Source: Chitinophagaceae bacterium (lineage in GTDB: Bacteria > Bacteroidota > Bacteroidia > Chitinophagales > Chitinophagaceae). From it: 64,000 bases of DNA. The position numbers and the translations under genes are program-made. The notes below the pieces were generated by a model that was given only the letters and a program-made list of their open reading frames with translations, did not search any database and had not been told where the DNA came from. How positions within the stretch are numbered: the first letter of the stretch is position 1; every line of letters starts with the position of its first letter. Shown here in pieces: positions 1 through 8,619 of the stretch. The stretch spans positions 1-64,000 of the forward strand of contig JAHBTL010000010.1 in assembly GCA_019638615.1 (NCBI GenBank), given 5' to 3'.

Positions 1-190
1 TACCGCTATAGAGTTGTATTAAATTAAAAGTATGTTGGCGCGGGTGAAGCAGTCCCAACCTAAGTTCAATCGTTGAGATTGCTTCCCCCAACCGAAGGTC
101 GGGGTCGCAATGACGGTAATTTTTTTTCACTGCGATACCGCGATGGGGTTGCGTTAAATGAAGGATATGCTGGTGCCGGAGAAGCAGTCC
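1..190. repeat. dispersed intergenic repeats at the left edge
   Basis: No gene is visible here. Two direct copies of a degenerate repeat of about 55 bp lie at 1-54 and 136-190; both start with TACCGC, have an AT-rich middle and end in GAAGCAGTCC. A third copy lies inverted at about 48820-48872. Between the two copies, at 72-117, is a minus-strand copy of the common bacterial intergenic word (CGTCATTGCGA followed by GAAGCAATCTC); a weaker match is at about 17160-17225. Role unknown; they look like decayed mobile or REP-like sequence. Confidence 0.6.
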
Positions 191-192
191 AT

Positions 193-320
193 GTAGAAAT
201 TGCCGCAGACCTGTCCACTATAGGCAGATGCACATATTAAATCTGCGAATCTGTGGCTAAAAACCCACGGTATATCCCTTGTTTTGCAGACCTGCCTGCG
301 GGGCTAATTGGGAATACACC
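193..320 (-). mobile_element. decayed copy of the short inverted-repeat element
   Basis: This stretch aligns along nearly its whole length with the reverse complement of 38493-38622. Shared blocks include AGAAATTGCCGCAGACCTGT, GGCTAAAAA and GGTATATCCCTTGTTTTGC, and it ends in a degenerate version of the terminal repeat (GGGGCTAATTGGGAATACACC against GGGGCCAATTTGAAATGCGCC). The opposite end cannot be recognised and no flanking duplication was found, so it is probably an old or truncated copy. Confidence 0.6.
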
Positions 321-330
321 TCTCACCTTC

Positions 331-822
331 TTATGACCTCATATTCTCATATTGCAGGGGAATACCAAGATCCCAGCTTTTTGAAGCCTGGATCACGGTT
401 TGAAGATCGTCTATTTTTTTCCCGGTCACTCTTACCAGGTCGTCATTGATAGATGCCTGGACTTTCAGTCCGGAATCTTTTATTTGCTTTACTATTTTTT
501 TTGCATCATCCTGTTTGAGCCCGTTTCTTACACTTACCTCCTTCTTCCATACTTTTCCGCTCTGTGCTCCTTCCTTTGAAACATCAAAAGCCTCCGGCGC
601 TATACCTTGCTTATGAGCGCGGCTAATGAGCACATCTATCAATTGCCGCATTTGCATTTCTCCATCTGTTTCCAGGTTGAGCTTAAACTCTTTTTTATTC
701 AGGTCTATCACCACATGCGCTCCTTTAAAATCAAACCGGTTGGTAATTTCTTTACGGGTCACATTTACAGCATTATCCAGCGCCTGTGGATCTACTTTGC
801 TTACTATATCAAATGATGGCAT
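331..822 (-). CDS. yajQ: YajQ family nucleotide-binding protein
   Basis: 163-residue protein of the YajQ/UPF0234 family, a cytosolic protein with two ferredoxin-like folds that binds nucleotides (cyclic-di-GMP in some proteobacteria). The family N-terminus MPSFDIVSKVD and the conserved NRFDFKG (residues 28-34) are visible, and the length matches the family. I chose the ATG at 822 over an upstream in-frame start at 855, because the extra residues do not fit the family and that stretch holds a -7 promoter box (840-847). It is a single gene, with the divergent exported-protein gene starting at 976. The family assignment is firm; the physiological role here is not known. Confidence 0.93.
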   Translation of the reverse strand: MPSFDIVSKVDPQALDNAVNVTRKEITNRFDFKGAHVVIDLNKKEFKLNLETDGEMQMRQLIDVLISRAHKQGIAPEAFDVSKEGAQSGKVWKKEVSVRNGLKQDDAKKIVKQIKDSGLKVQASINDDLVRVTGKKIDDLQTVIQASKSWDLGIPLQYENMRS

Positions 823-839
823 AACATACAATTTCACAA

Positions 840-847
840 CAAATGTA
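840..847 (-). promoter_or_regulatory. -7 box of the yajQ promoter
   Basis: Read on the minus strand this is TACATTTG, a perfect match to the Bacteroidota TAnnTTTG consensus. It would start transcription about 12 nt before the ATG at 822. No clear -33 TTG is visible. Confidence 0.5.
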
Positions 848-975
848 AATATCACCTGAAAAATAAAAAAACAGAAACAAGCTGAAAACAGTATTTTTTA
901 TCTGTCAAACCATATACTGCTTATCTTTATACCTTCCATTCCTCAAACATTTGTTTACCCGTAAAACTTATTGTT

Positions 976-1704
976 ATGGAACACTTGCCAAAGTTCACTT
1001 TTTTCCTTGCCGCACTGATTGTGTTGGTTACTTTAACGTCTGTTCAAAAAGAAAATGCTATTTCCCCGTTGAATGGTGCCTGGAGCGCAATGGATGGAAA
1101 TACGGAACAGTTGCTGATTGTTGCTGACGGGTATTGTATGCTTACCCGCTTTGACCGGAACAATAAAAAATTTGAGAGCACGACCGGAGGTTCGTTTACC
1201 GTAGAAAAAAAACAAATTGTTTTAAAAACAGAATTCAACAGCGCTGATAAAGCCGCTGTAGGCAAAACCCGGCAATACGATTATTCTATAAAAGGCAATA
1301 CACTTACCACAAACATCGGAGGCATTGCATTGAATTATACCCGGTCTGACGATGGTAAGAGTGAGTTAGCCGGTAACTGGCGCATTACGCAGCGTAAACA
1401 GGACGATAAAATGGTAGACATTCCTTTGCGTGCCAGAAGAACGTTGAAGCTGCTATCCGGCAATCATTTTCAATGGGCTGCCATTAACATTGAAACCGGG
1501 GAGTTTTCGGGTACCGGTGGAGGAAAGTACACATTCCAGGACGGAAAGTACACGGAACACATCGAATTCTTTTCGAGGGACGACTCAAGAGTGGGCGCCT
1601 CGCTCAGCTTTGATGGCAAACTGGAGGATGGTAATTGGATTCATTCCGGGCTTAGCTCCAAAGGCGATCCTATTTATGAAATATGGTCAAGGTTTAAACC
1701 ATGA
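976..1704 (+). CDS. exported two-domain lipocalin-like protein
   Basis: 242 residues with a hydrophobic segment near residues 7-22 that is probably a signal peptide. The rest holds two similar beta-rich halves. Each opens with a lipocalin-like G-x-W motif (LNGAW at 32-36, LAGNW at 131-135) and continues with alternating polar and hydrophobic strands. This pattern is seen in Bacteroidota 'lipocalin-like' or 'membrane or secreted protein' families of unknown function. It lacks the Cys of a lipoprotein. It converges with the oxidoreductase gene at 1762, and a hairpin (1728-1759) separates them. No ligand or pathway can be assigned. Confidence 0.75.
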   Translation: MEHLPKFTFFLAALIVLVTLTSVQKENAISPLNGAWSAMDGNTEQLLIVADGYCMLTRFDRNNKKFESTTGGSFTVEKKQIVLKTEFNSADKAAVGKTRQYDYSIKGNTLTTNIGGIALNYTRSDDGKSELAGNWRITQRKQDDKMVDIPLRARRTLKLLSGNHFQWAAINIETGEFSGTGGGKYTFQDGKYTEHIEFFSRDDSRVGASLSFDGKLEDGNWIHSGLSSKGDPIYEIWSRFKP

Positions 1705-1727
1705 AGAACAGCTAAGCGGGTTCAACC

Positions 1728-1759
1728 GGCGCATTCAGGAGATAACACAATAATGCGCC
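1728..1759. terminator. hairpin between convergent genes
   Basis: GGCGCATT (1728-1735) pairs with AATGCGCC (1752-1759) across a 16-nt loop, in the 57-bp gap between two convergent genes. It may end transcription from both sides, but the flanking T runs are short. Confidence 0.4.
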
Positions 1760-1761
1760 CC

Positions 1762-2850
1762 TTATTTCATCATTACTACCTTACCGGAGGCTACCGATTC
1801 GTCGCAGGCAAATGCAATACGCAGGCTGTTTACCGCATCATCCATATGATCTGTTAAGTCAATATTTTCCCGGATGGCTTTCAGGAAATAGCGCTGCTCC
1901 CTGTTGCATAATTCCTGGTGATCCGGCTCATCGGTCAAATCAATCACAGTATCTTTTTTAGCAAACTGCTCATTACTGTCAAGCGCTGCATGATGGAACA
2001 GGAGAGATTCCGTTTTGGTATGTGCATCTATTGAATCCGATTTGCCGCTTCCGCCCGCCTCTTTCGCTACAATGGAAACCGAGCCTTTGGGACCAATGAC
2101 ATCCTTCACAAAAAAAGCAGTTTCACTGATCATAGGCCCCCAGCCGGCTTCATACCAGCCCACAGATCCATCTTCAAATCTTATCTGTAATTGCCCGTAA
2201 TTGTAATTTCCCGCAGGAATTTCCTCCGTTAGTCTCGCTCCAAAAGCATTTACCTGAACGGGCTTCGAACGGGTCATCTGGCACATCACATCAATATAAT
2301 GCACTCCGCAATCCACAATCGGGCTCAGACTTTTCATCAGGTTACGATGCAATGTCCACATCTTCCCGCTGCTCTGCTGGTTCAGGTTCATACGCATCAC
2401 GAGGGGTTTACCCAACTGGTGCGACAATTCAATAAACTTTTCCCACGAAGGATGATGCCTGAGAATATATCCAACCACCAGCTTTTTATTATATTTTTTG
2501 GCTGCCGCTACCACCCGTTCCCCACCTTCTACCGAATCGGCTATGGGTTTCTCAACAAATACGTGACAGCCGTTTTCAAATGCCTGTATAGCAAACTTTT
2601 CATGTGTATCGGGATAAGTAGAAATGCAGACTGCATCTGGTTTTGTTTCCAGTAACGCTTTTTCGTAATTGTCGTACAGGGTATATCCGCCCCCCAGCTT
2701 TTCATTCAATAGATTTTTGGTTTGCTTCGATGAAACCAGTCCGCATATTTCAAATCCGTCGAGCGTATGATACGCTGTAGCATGCGAAGAACCCATGTTA
2801 CCGCAACCCACCACTAATACTCTTAATTTTTTTGTAGTATCGGCCATCAT
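1762..2850 (-). CDS. Gfo/Idh/MocA family NAD(P)-dependent oxidoreductase
   Basis: 362 residues. The N-terminal Rossmann fold carries VVGCGNMG (about residues 13-20), followed by the family's cofactor-site EKP (100-102) and a DCGVHYID segment (180-187) whose H184 and D187 lie where the catalytic histidine and its partner sit. These enzymes oxidise or reduce sugars, inositols or their derivatives; the substrate cannot be told from sequence. No signal peptide is evident, so it is probably cytosolic. The start is one of two adjacent ATGs (2850 or 2847). It stands alone, unlike the second member of the family at 56986-58068, which is in a sugar operon. Confidence 0.88.
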   Translation of the reverse strand: MMADTTKKLRVLVVGCGNMGSSHATAYHTLDGFEICGLVSSKQTKNLLNEKLGGGYTLYDNYEKALLETKPDAVCISTYPDTHEKFAIQAFENGCHVFVEKPIADSVEGGERVVAAAKKYNKKLVVGYILRHHPSWEKFIELSHQLGKPLVMRMNLNQQSSGKMWTLHRNLMKSLSPIVDCGVHYIDVMCQMTRSKPVQVNAFGARLTEEIPAGNYNYGQLQIRFEDGSVGWYEAGWGPMISETAFFVKDVIGPKGSVSIVAKEAGGSGKSDSIDAHTKTESLLFHHAALDSNEQFAKKDTVIDLTDEPDHQELCNREQRYFLKAIRENIDLTDHMDDAVNSLRIAFACDESVASGKVVMMK

Positions 2851-3031
2851 TATATAGTTGAGTTATACAGCGAATATAAATTTCGATTCCAATATAACCA
2901 GCATAAACCGTATATATTTTGAAACTTTTGAGAAACGAGATGACTTACCCTTTTATAAAAAGAGGCGATAATAAAATATAGAATAAAAGACAGGTTGAAA
3001 TAATAAGGTCTGCAAGACCTGGACCGGCCGG

Positions 3032-3205
3032 TCACTTTTGATTTTCAGCAAGCGCGTTTCCTACGGCAAGGCCAATAGCAATTCCAAAGCTTATTCCGGC
3101 AGGCAGACATACAGCCATTTTACCGGTAATCAGACCAATTACTACTCCCAGCGTTGATCCTGTAGCGATACCAATCCAGATCGCCGTGGCAATTTTATTT
3201 TTCAT
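3032..3205 (-). CDS. small glycine-rich membrane protein
   Basis: 57 residues if started at the ATG at 3205 (MKNKIATAIW); an in-frame upstream start at 3250 adds a less convincing polar segment. The protein has two hydrophobic stretches dense in glycine and alanine with small-residue spacing (GIATGSTLGVVIGLITGK and GISFGIAIGLAVGNALAE). This suggests a two-helix hairpin with glycine-zipper packing in the inner membrane. Bacteroidota genomes hold many such short 'YtxH/glycine-zipper-like' proteins; no function can be claimed. It follows the oxidoreductase gene in position (180 bp apart) but probably has its own transcript. Confidence 0.6.
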   Translation of the reverse strand: MKNKIATAIWIGIATGSTLGVVIGLITGKMAVCLPAGISFGIAIGLAVGNALAENQK

Positions 3206-3250
3206 GCGGGAATGTTTTAAATGATAACCAATACTGACAAGCGGGATCAC

Positions 3251-3624
3251 AAAAGCATAGTATTCAGAGGGGGGCAGGTTATTGCACTAATTTAGTGAAT
3301 TTTAGCCGTTTTTACGAATTGGAAGTAATTTTTTATTGAAAATAATTTGCCCAATCGGGCGGTAAGACCAGCCATGGTACGTTTCAACGCTCATGTACCA
3401 TATCCGGATCATGATTAAAATAATTCCTATATACTTAACTTACTGCCAGACAATCTCATGAGGACAGCAGAGAAGTTGTTTTTCTTTGCGTTTCTCTAAT
3501 GGAATCATTAGGCATTTTGTTTTTAGCAGAATTTGGAATCCCTGCCTGTACCTGTTATCCGGGCGGCAGTCAGGCGGGCGCCTGCGGATATAACACAGGG
3601 TGCATATTGGGTGCATGGCAAACG
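3251..3624. other. gap with hairpins and no gene
   Basis: 374 bp with no credible reading frame. It holds an inverted repeat ATGGTAC / GTACCAT at 3374-3380 and 3395-3401, and a GC-rich patch at about 3545-3600 built of GGCAGTC and GGCGGGC words that resemble intergenic repeats elsewhere in the window (about 20105-20245). Confidence 0.5.
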
Positions 3625-4272
3625 TCAGTCTGCTCCCGAAATATTTGTAAGATGTAGTTTTTTCCCGTCAAAGTTGAAAACCCACCAAAATGCATGTTCG
3701 CAAATTTCGCTTGAATTTTCCGGTATCTCTTCTTCCGAAAGTTTTTTGCTTTTGTAAATTTTGTTTGAGCTCATATCCATTCTTAGTATTATGTTGTCAG
3801 TGGCTACCTCTATGCTATAAGAATAATAGCAAGGTTCAGTTTTAATATAAGCGCTATATTCTAAAGTGTCTTTGTATAGTAAGCTATCAACGTTAATATG
3901 TAGAAAAAGATTATTTACCTGGTCAACCAAAATGCTTTCAGAAATTTCTTTGAAATACTGCAGGAACATTGTCTTTGTCGTCTTATTATTATTTGTTTTT
4001 AACTTTTCAAAATATGCAGCATCGTCGATGTAAATACTAAAAGCAGTGTCTGAAATGGGGAACGGGAATATGTCTGCAATTTTTTCTTTGTCGTTAGAGG
4101 CAACAGTTTGTTGAAGTTCTTTTAATTCTTCAATTAAAATATGCCGTGCCCGTTTAGCCGTGTCAATACGTTGTTCTGCTGCCTGTGTGTCGTTTGCAGA
4201 TTTAGTTGTGTCAGAATTGTTGCAGGCAACTAACATTGCAGAAATTGCCAGAATAAAAAAAGCCTGTCTCAT
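3625..4272 (-). CDS. hypothetical lipoprotein
   Basis: 215 residues beginning with a lipoprotein signal: a short charged N-terminus, a hydrophobic stretch and a lipobox ending at C17 (AMLVAC), followed by a polar Asn/Asp/Ser linker. The rest is mixed alpha/beta and acidic with no motif I recognise. It would sit in the envelope, probably at the outer membrane. Its last codons run into the repeat-like DNA near 3600, so the C-terminus may have been altered by repeat insertion. It lies 63 bp from the DUF3467 gene on the same strand and may be cotranscribed with it. Confidence 0.7.
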   Translation of the reverse strand: MRQAFFILAISAMLVACNNSDTTKSANDTQAAEQRIDTAKRARHILIEELKELQQTVASNDKEKIADIFPFPISDTAFSIYIDDAAYFEKLKTNNNKTTKTMFLQYFKEISESILVDQVNNLFLHINVDSLLYKDTLEYSAYIKTEPCYYSYSIEVATDNIILRMDMSSNKIYKSKKLSEEEIPENSSEICEHAFWWVFNFDGKKLHLTNISGAD

Positions 4273-4335
4273 ACACTTGAAATAGGAAGTGGTGCCATTT
4301 TGCCTGCACCCAATTCCTGCATCTGCAAACTGTTT

Positions 4336-4644
4336 TTATGCCTGGGCCGTGGGGCCGCCAAAATTCATTGGGATCTGTATTTCTTCAATATCCTGTATTG
4401 TACCGTTGGCAGCTTCAAAACGCTTTACATTATCAACCAGGGCCTTCATAAAACGTTTGGCATGTTGCGGCGTAAGGATTAGACGCGACTTTACCTTGCT
4501 TTTTGGAGTTCCCGGCATTACATTCACAAAATCAACTACAAATTCTGCATGACTGTGCGTAATGATGGCAAGATTAGCATAAATACCTTCTGCTATTTCT
4601 TCCGAAATTTCTATATTCAGTTGATTGGGCTGCTGCTCTGCCAT
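4336..4644 (-). CDS. DUF3467 domain protein
   Basis: 102 residues matching the DUF3467 family of small cytosolic proteins, often annotated as hypothetical. The pattern includes EGIYANLAIITHSHAEFVVD, the segment MPGTPKSKVKSRLILTPQHAKR and the end IQIPMNFGGP. Length and N-terminus (MAEQQPNQLNIE) fit the family, so the ATG at 4644 is well supported. It has no signal peptide or membrane segment. Biological role is unknown; members are widespread in Bacteroidota and some other phyla. Confidence 0.85.
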   Translation of the reverse strand: MAEQQPNQLNIEISEEIAEGIYANLAIITHSHAEFVVDFVNVMPGTPKSKVKSRLILTPQHAKRFMKALVDNVKRFEAANGTIQDIEEIQIPMNFGGPTAQA

Positions 4645-4711
4645 AAGTGAGTTGTTTTGTGCAAATGTAGCAACTTAACAACGCGGGAAAAACTAAATTT
4701 GAACACCGCCT

Positions 4712-6754
4712 TTAAAACCGGGCAGAAAGCAGTATACGTATCTCGGATTTGCGGTTGCCCTGTATTTCGTCTAAGCCGCTGCCGATGGATGCGCGGTTGC
4801 TATAAATGGTTTGTCCCCACTTCAGCCACAATGAAAGCTGTTTGTTTATTGTGCAATTCACATTGATGCAATAGCGCGTTCCAGTATCGTAAAACACAGG
4901 AATGGCATAATAGTAGAGTACATCGTTTTCATATGCATAGAGCCTTGAATTATAACTGTCACTTTCAAAATATTGTAAACGGATGTTGAAGCTGAAAGGC
5001 TTTTGAACGGGTTTATAAAACAAATCAAAAAATACCAGGACGCCCTTTTCGTTCTCAGCCTTTTCGGGGATATACCACAAAAGCTCGAACCGCTGGCGTA
5101 TGCTGAATGCCGGGGATAACCGGTGATTGATCTGGGTACGCCAGGAGCGGTGATTAAAGGTGGTTACTTCATTCAAAGCACCCGCTTCATTATTGTAATT
5201 AATGGGTTTATACTGATTCCTGTAACGGGTATATATTTCAGTAAACCTGCCGGGTTTATAAGTAAGTTGTATAAAATATTCTCTTCCTTCAGCAGGCGCG
5301 TCCACCCTGTATTTTAACCACGGGAAACGGAACACATCCACATAAGTATCAAGTTTTAAAAAATATGCCGGCTTAAAGGAAATCCCGGCATACAATCCCC
5401 GTTCATTCGCAGGGTTTGTATTTGCGGTAAATGCGTTCCCGTAAAATGCCTGGTATGCTTTTGAAATATAACGATGCAGCAGTACAAAATCCATTTTTGT
5501 ATGTAAACCGGCAAGCATTCCGTGCACGGCTCCCATGCGCCTGTTTTTATCCATTGCCGTTTCCCCGAACAGGTGAATATTTTTATAGGTGTAATGATAA
5601 TTTACACTGTAGTTGCCCCAGTAATTTCCGTTTATGGCATACAGGTTTGCAGGAGTATATTTTTTTTGAACGTATTTACTGAAATGAAGATGCAACATAT
5701 TAAAACCGATCTGCCATTTACCCGATTGGTAGCGCATATTGCCCCCATAAGAAACAAGCTGCAAAGCTGCTTTGTCTTCCAGTTCTGAAGGGGTTCTGTG
5801 ATAGCCGGACATATGAATAGAAGTGACGACTTCGCCTGATGCTGTATCTTTCTCCAGGTTGGCATCGAGCTGACGCATCGAAGCAAAAAGCGTACCTTCC
5901 CAATTGCTTTTTTGAAGCGTAACGGCGGCTCCCCGGTTAAAATAAAATGAACCCGCCGAATTATAGGGGCGCAATACAGCGGATTGTCTTTTTATATTTA
6001 TTAAACCTGCCCCTTTGCCGAAAGCCAATCCCTGCCAGCATATAAGTCCCTGTCCGAGGTTAATGGTATAATCGCCCAGCGCTATCGTTTTTATTAACCC
6101 CGGTTGTCTGCTGAATAAATGAAAGGAATAAAAATCAAAACCCGCCTGGTTTTTCAGCGAAAAGAAACGTTCACCTGCATCTTTTGCCGCGGTGAACCCA
6201 TACTGCAATTGATTTTTATACTGATATTTCAGCCGCAACAACATTCTTGACCGGTCGCCAGTATAAAAGCTGGTCCCACTGTCGCGAGGATCATACCCTT
6301 TGGGTCTTTCAATATTACTTCCATAACGTGCAATGACAGAATAGGTTCCCTTTTTCAGGCTGTTTTTTATCCATTGCGGAGGCAATGCAGCGTCAGTCAC
6401 TGTTACATGCAAACGCAATTTCCGGATGGTTTCCACATCCCACGCCGGAATAGCCTGCAACTCGTATATGCTGATGAGCCTGCCCAGCAGCCGGCGGTAA
6501 TGCAGGAAATTTTCAATTTGCAACGCCGTTAACAGTTGAAGATTCTTAAGGTCGTCCTCCCCTGCCCTGTTTAGGTCCAACGGATTGGTTTTATAATATT
6601 CTATTTGCTGCAGCCAGGTGTCGTCGCTGCTCTCAGCATCTTCCACACTTTCCGTATAATCCTCCAGTTGTTGTTCCACAGTTGAGGAAGCAGGTTCCTG
6701 CGCCTGCACCGTGCAAGCGCCCAGCAGGCATATTATGAAGACCAGGCGCTTCAT
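4712..6754 (-). CDS. exported helix-hairpin-helix protein with outer-membrane barrel-like C-terminus
   Basis: 680 residues with an N-terminal signal peptide (cleavage likely after VQAQ, about residue 19). Residues about 58-130 form helix-hairpin-helix-type repeats related to ComEA (LDLNRAGEDDLKNL, then ISIYELQAIPAWD). The remaining 540 or so residues alternate aromatic and polar residues in short strands, like a large outer-membrane beta-barrel, and the protein ends in a hydrophobic SARF. The start ATG overlaps the stop of the upstream gene (7578-6751) by 4 bp, so the two are translationally coupled. HHH modules usually bind DNA, so a role in DNA uptake or binding at the surface is possible, but this is inference. 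Similar genes in Bacteroidota are usually annotated only as 'helix-hairpin-helix domain-containing protein'. Confidence 0.75.
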   Translation of the reverse strand: MKRLVFIICLLGACTVQAQEPASSTVEQQLEDYTESVEDAESSDDTWLQQIEYYKTNPLDLNRAGEDDLKNLQLLTALQIENFLHYRRLLGRLISIYELQAIPAWDVETIRKLRLHVTVTDAALPPQWIKNSLKKGTYSVIARYGSNIERPKGYDPRDSGTSFYTGDRSRMLLRLKYQYKNQLQYGFTAAKDAGERFFSLKNQAGFDFYSFHLFSRQPGLIKTIALGDYTINLGQGLICWQGLAFGKGAGLINIKRQSAVLRPYNSAGSFYFNRGAAVTLQKSNWEGTLFASMRQLDANLEKDTASGEVVTSIHMSGYHRTPSELEDKAALQLVSYGGNMRYQSGKWQIGFNMLHLHFSKYVQKKYTPANLYAINGNYWGNYSVNYHYTYKNIHLFGETAMDKNRRMGAVHGMLAGLHTKMDFVLLHRYISKAYQAFYGNAFTANTNPANERGLYAGISFKPAYFLKLDTYVDVFRFPWLKYRVDAPAEGREYFIQLTYKPGRFTEIYTRYRNQYKPINYNNEAGALNEVTTFNHRSWRTQINHRLSPAFSIRQRFELLWYIPEKAENEKGVLVFFDLFYKPVQKPFSFNIRLQYFESDSYNSRLYAYENDVLYYYAIPVFYDTGTRYCINVNCTINKQLSLWLKWGQTIYSNRASIGSGLDEIQGNRKSEIRILLSARF

Positions 6755-7578
6755 TCCGCCTTCTTTTTTCCATGCTCATATAAGAGTAAAATACCCGGGG
6801 AAAAGCCAAGCTGATGATGAAACCCCGCCGTCATATCAAGCCTGAATTGCCCGTATTGATAGCCTGCGCCTGCATACAGTATATTATTGCCGGCTATATA
6901 ACCCACCCTGGCAAAAAGTTGCTTAACAGGTTTGTACTGGAGCGCAACATGTATACCTGTAGCAGCATGGCTTTGCTTTATTATTTCAACCGTGGAAAGC
7001 AGGTTGCCAGAGATTTCATAGCCCAAACCGGCTTTATAAACTGATGAAAGTTTTTCGCCGGTATTTTTTCCCAGCTTACTTTGAAAGGGGTTATAAACCT
7101 GGATGCCGGCATGCAGTTGATCCGTAATATGAAAAACAGCGCCCAGTTCAAAATTGACTGAACCTGCGCTTCCATAGCTGCTCAGCCCGATATGATAGTA
7201 ATTCAACGCCAACCCGATATCAACTCCATCACCCAGCTTCCGGCCGTAGCCGATACTGACCTCCGACTCGTTATAGGCTGTATAGCCGAAATAGCGGGCT
7301 TTAAATGCAAAGTTCCCCGACGATGTGGGTATCCCCAGTACAGCGGTGTACATCGCAGTTTCTTTAAGCATGAACCGTCTTTCTCCTGTTATGCCGGCGC
7401 TAAAATTTTTGATAGATGCAAGCGCTGCAATGTGTGAGGCGCTGTTAAGCACATCCGAAAACTTACTGCTATAGGCGCCTGTTGAGAGATATGGTGCAGA
7501 GAGGGGTGATCGTATTTGCTGGGCCGCGGCGACCGGCAGGCAGCCAAACATCATGGCAAAGAGGTTAGCTAATTGCAT
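6751..7578 (-). CDS. PorV/PorQ-like outer-membrane beta-barrel protein
   Basis: 275 residues with a signal peptide (cleavage near AAAQQ, about residue 20). The rest has barrel-like alternation and the typical opening of PorV/PorQ-type or UPF0164-like proteins: an exposed Ser/Thr-rich start, an aromatic-glycine strand (FAFKARYFGYTAYNESEVS), then SIGYGRKLGDGVDIGLAL. Proteins of this kind sit in the outer membrane, and some serve T9SS secretion. It is the first gene of a two-gene unit with the HHH protein; the ATGA overlap argues that the two act together. Exact subfamily is uncertain. Confidence 0.65.
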   Translation of the reverse strand: MQLANLFAMMFGCLPVAAAQQIRSPLSAPYLSTGAYSSKFSDVLNSASHIAALASIKNFSAGITGERRFMLKETAMYTAVLGIPTSSGNFAFKARYFGYTAYNESEVSIGYGRKLGDGVDIGLALNYYHIGLSSYGSAGSVNFELGAVFHITDQLHAGIQVYNPFQSKLGKNTGEKLSSVYKAGLGYEISGNLLSTVEIIKQSHAATGIHVALQYKPVKQLFARVGYIAGNNILYAGAGYQYGQFRLDMTAGFHHQLGFSPGILLLYEHGKKKAE

Positions 7579-8170
7579 GAGCGGTGTTTTGCGTAAGATA
7601 ACCCTTTTTCTGATCTTAGCCTTATATATTTTAGCAACCGGCTGGAGACCCTGGTGCGACCTAACTGTTTAAGGTTGCCAACCTTGGAAATAAGCGTTAT
7701 CAAATTAAAAGCATCTTCTTAAAGGTTGGCAACCTTGCGAAAATGTTCGTCTCGCCGGGGTCTTCACTGCCGGGTAATTGTGCCCCGGCGAATCACGCAG
7801 CACCGGGGTCTCATGGCTACCCGCAATGGCTTTACATGAAGACCCCGGTGTGACCTAAAGTGTAACCCCTGACGGGGCAAATAAAACGGATAGTTCTTTT
7901 TACAAACAGGCAGCCGCTATGCGGCATGTTTCAAGGTATATCCTTCGTGAATGAAATACGTTTAGTTCAGTTGCCCCACCATATAAAATGCTGTTGATTA
8001 TACCGGATTTTCTGTGCCATCGGCACTGCCCTTTTCGTCTCGTTGGGGTCTTTCTGCCAGATAATTGTATAAGGGGTAAGACCCCGGTGCGACTTAGATG
8101 TAAACAAAAAGCCCGTTACCTTTGCAGATAACGGGACAGTAAGTTCATTCAGTATCAAAACAAAGAAGCG
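7579..8170. repeat. 592-bp gap filled with short inverted and direct repeats
   Basis: No convincing gene. AAGGTTGCCAACCTT (about 7670-7684) and AAGGTTGGCAACCTT (about 7722-7736) are two palindromes in a row. Two copies of a longer unit follow: GTCTCG..GGGGTCTT (7749-7765 and 8037-8054), with a following TGCC.G.TAATTGT word in both, and the inverted arms AAGACCCCGGTGYGAC (7838-7854 and 8077-8093). A third arm, GAGACCCTGGTGCGACCTA, lies near 7645-7665. Each unit could fold into a stem. Such clusters look like non-coding mobile repeats. Confidence 0.65.
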
Positions 8171-8617
8171 TTATTTTCCTCCCTTGCTTCCTTTTTTAGA
8201 TGCTTCGTATTTAGCATACGCCTCAGCATTCAGCACTTCGCCGCTGATTTTAAGCTCAAGGGGAGCGTCTATTCCCTGTAATTTTACATATACTGTTTTA
8301 TCAAAAGGCCCGGCGGCAGCGGCATTAAAGCCGGCTTTAATGGTATTGCTTTTACCTTTTGCTACCGGTTGCTGCGGCCATGTGGGGGTAGTACATCCGC
8401 ACGATGCCCAGGAGTTTTCAATTACAACCGGCTTATCGCTTACATTCTCAAATGTAAACTCATAGCTCACCGGCACCCCTTGTTTTACTTTTCCGAAATC
8501 ATGCTTCATTTCCTTAAAGCTGATAAAATTTTCAGCTTTTAACGGGCCTTCGGTTTTTTGTGCAATAGCAAATGTGGTAGCAATTACTGCAACGAATGTA
8601 AAAAGCAGTCTTTTCAT
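8171..8617 (-). CDS. DUF1573 domain exported protein
   Basis: 148 residues from the ATG at 8617, with a signal peptide (ATTFAIAQ, about residues 12-20). The body is a DUF1573/HYDIN-like Ig-type domain, recognisable from F-D/H-FG-K-V near the front and the ASCGCTTP motif about residue 75, followed by the AGFNAAAAGPFDKTVYV stretch. It ends in a Lys/Gly-rich tail. These are secreted or envelope proteins of unknown function, common in Bacteroidota. An upstream in-frame start at 8689 runs into the preceding gene and is unlikely. Only 2 bp separate it from its paralogue at 8620-9075, so the two form an operon. Confidence 0.88.
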   Translation of the reverse strand: MKRLLFTFVAVIATTFAIAQKTEGPLKAENFISFKEMKHDFGKVKQGVPVSYEFTFENVSDKPVVIENSWASCGCTTPTWPQQPVAKGKSNTIKAGFNAAAAGPFDKTVYVKLQGIDAPLELKISGEVLNAEAYAKYEASKKGSKGGK

Positions 8618-8619
8618 AT

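Noticed and set aside
2850-3035. 61-codon frame on the minus strand between the oxidoreductase and the glycine-rich gene
   Set aside because: It has no recognisable motif or start context, is arginine/tyrosine-rich as expected for chance frames, and overlaps the likely promoter region of the oxidoreductase.
7967-8158. 63-codon minus-strand frame inside the repeat-rich gap
   Set aside because: It lies within repeated, non-coding sequence, has no signal or domain pattern, and contains parts of the AAGACCCC repeat unit.
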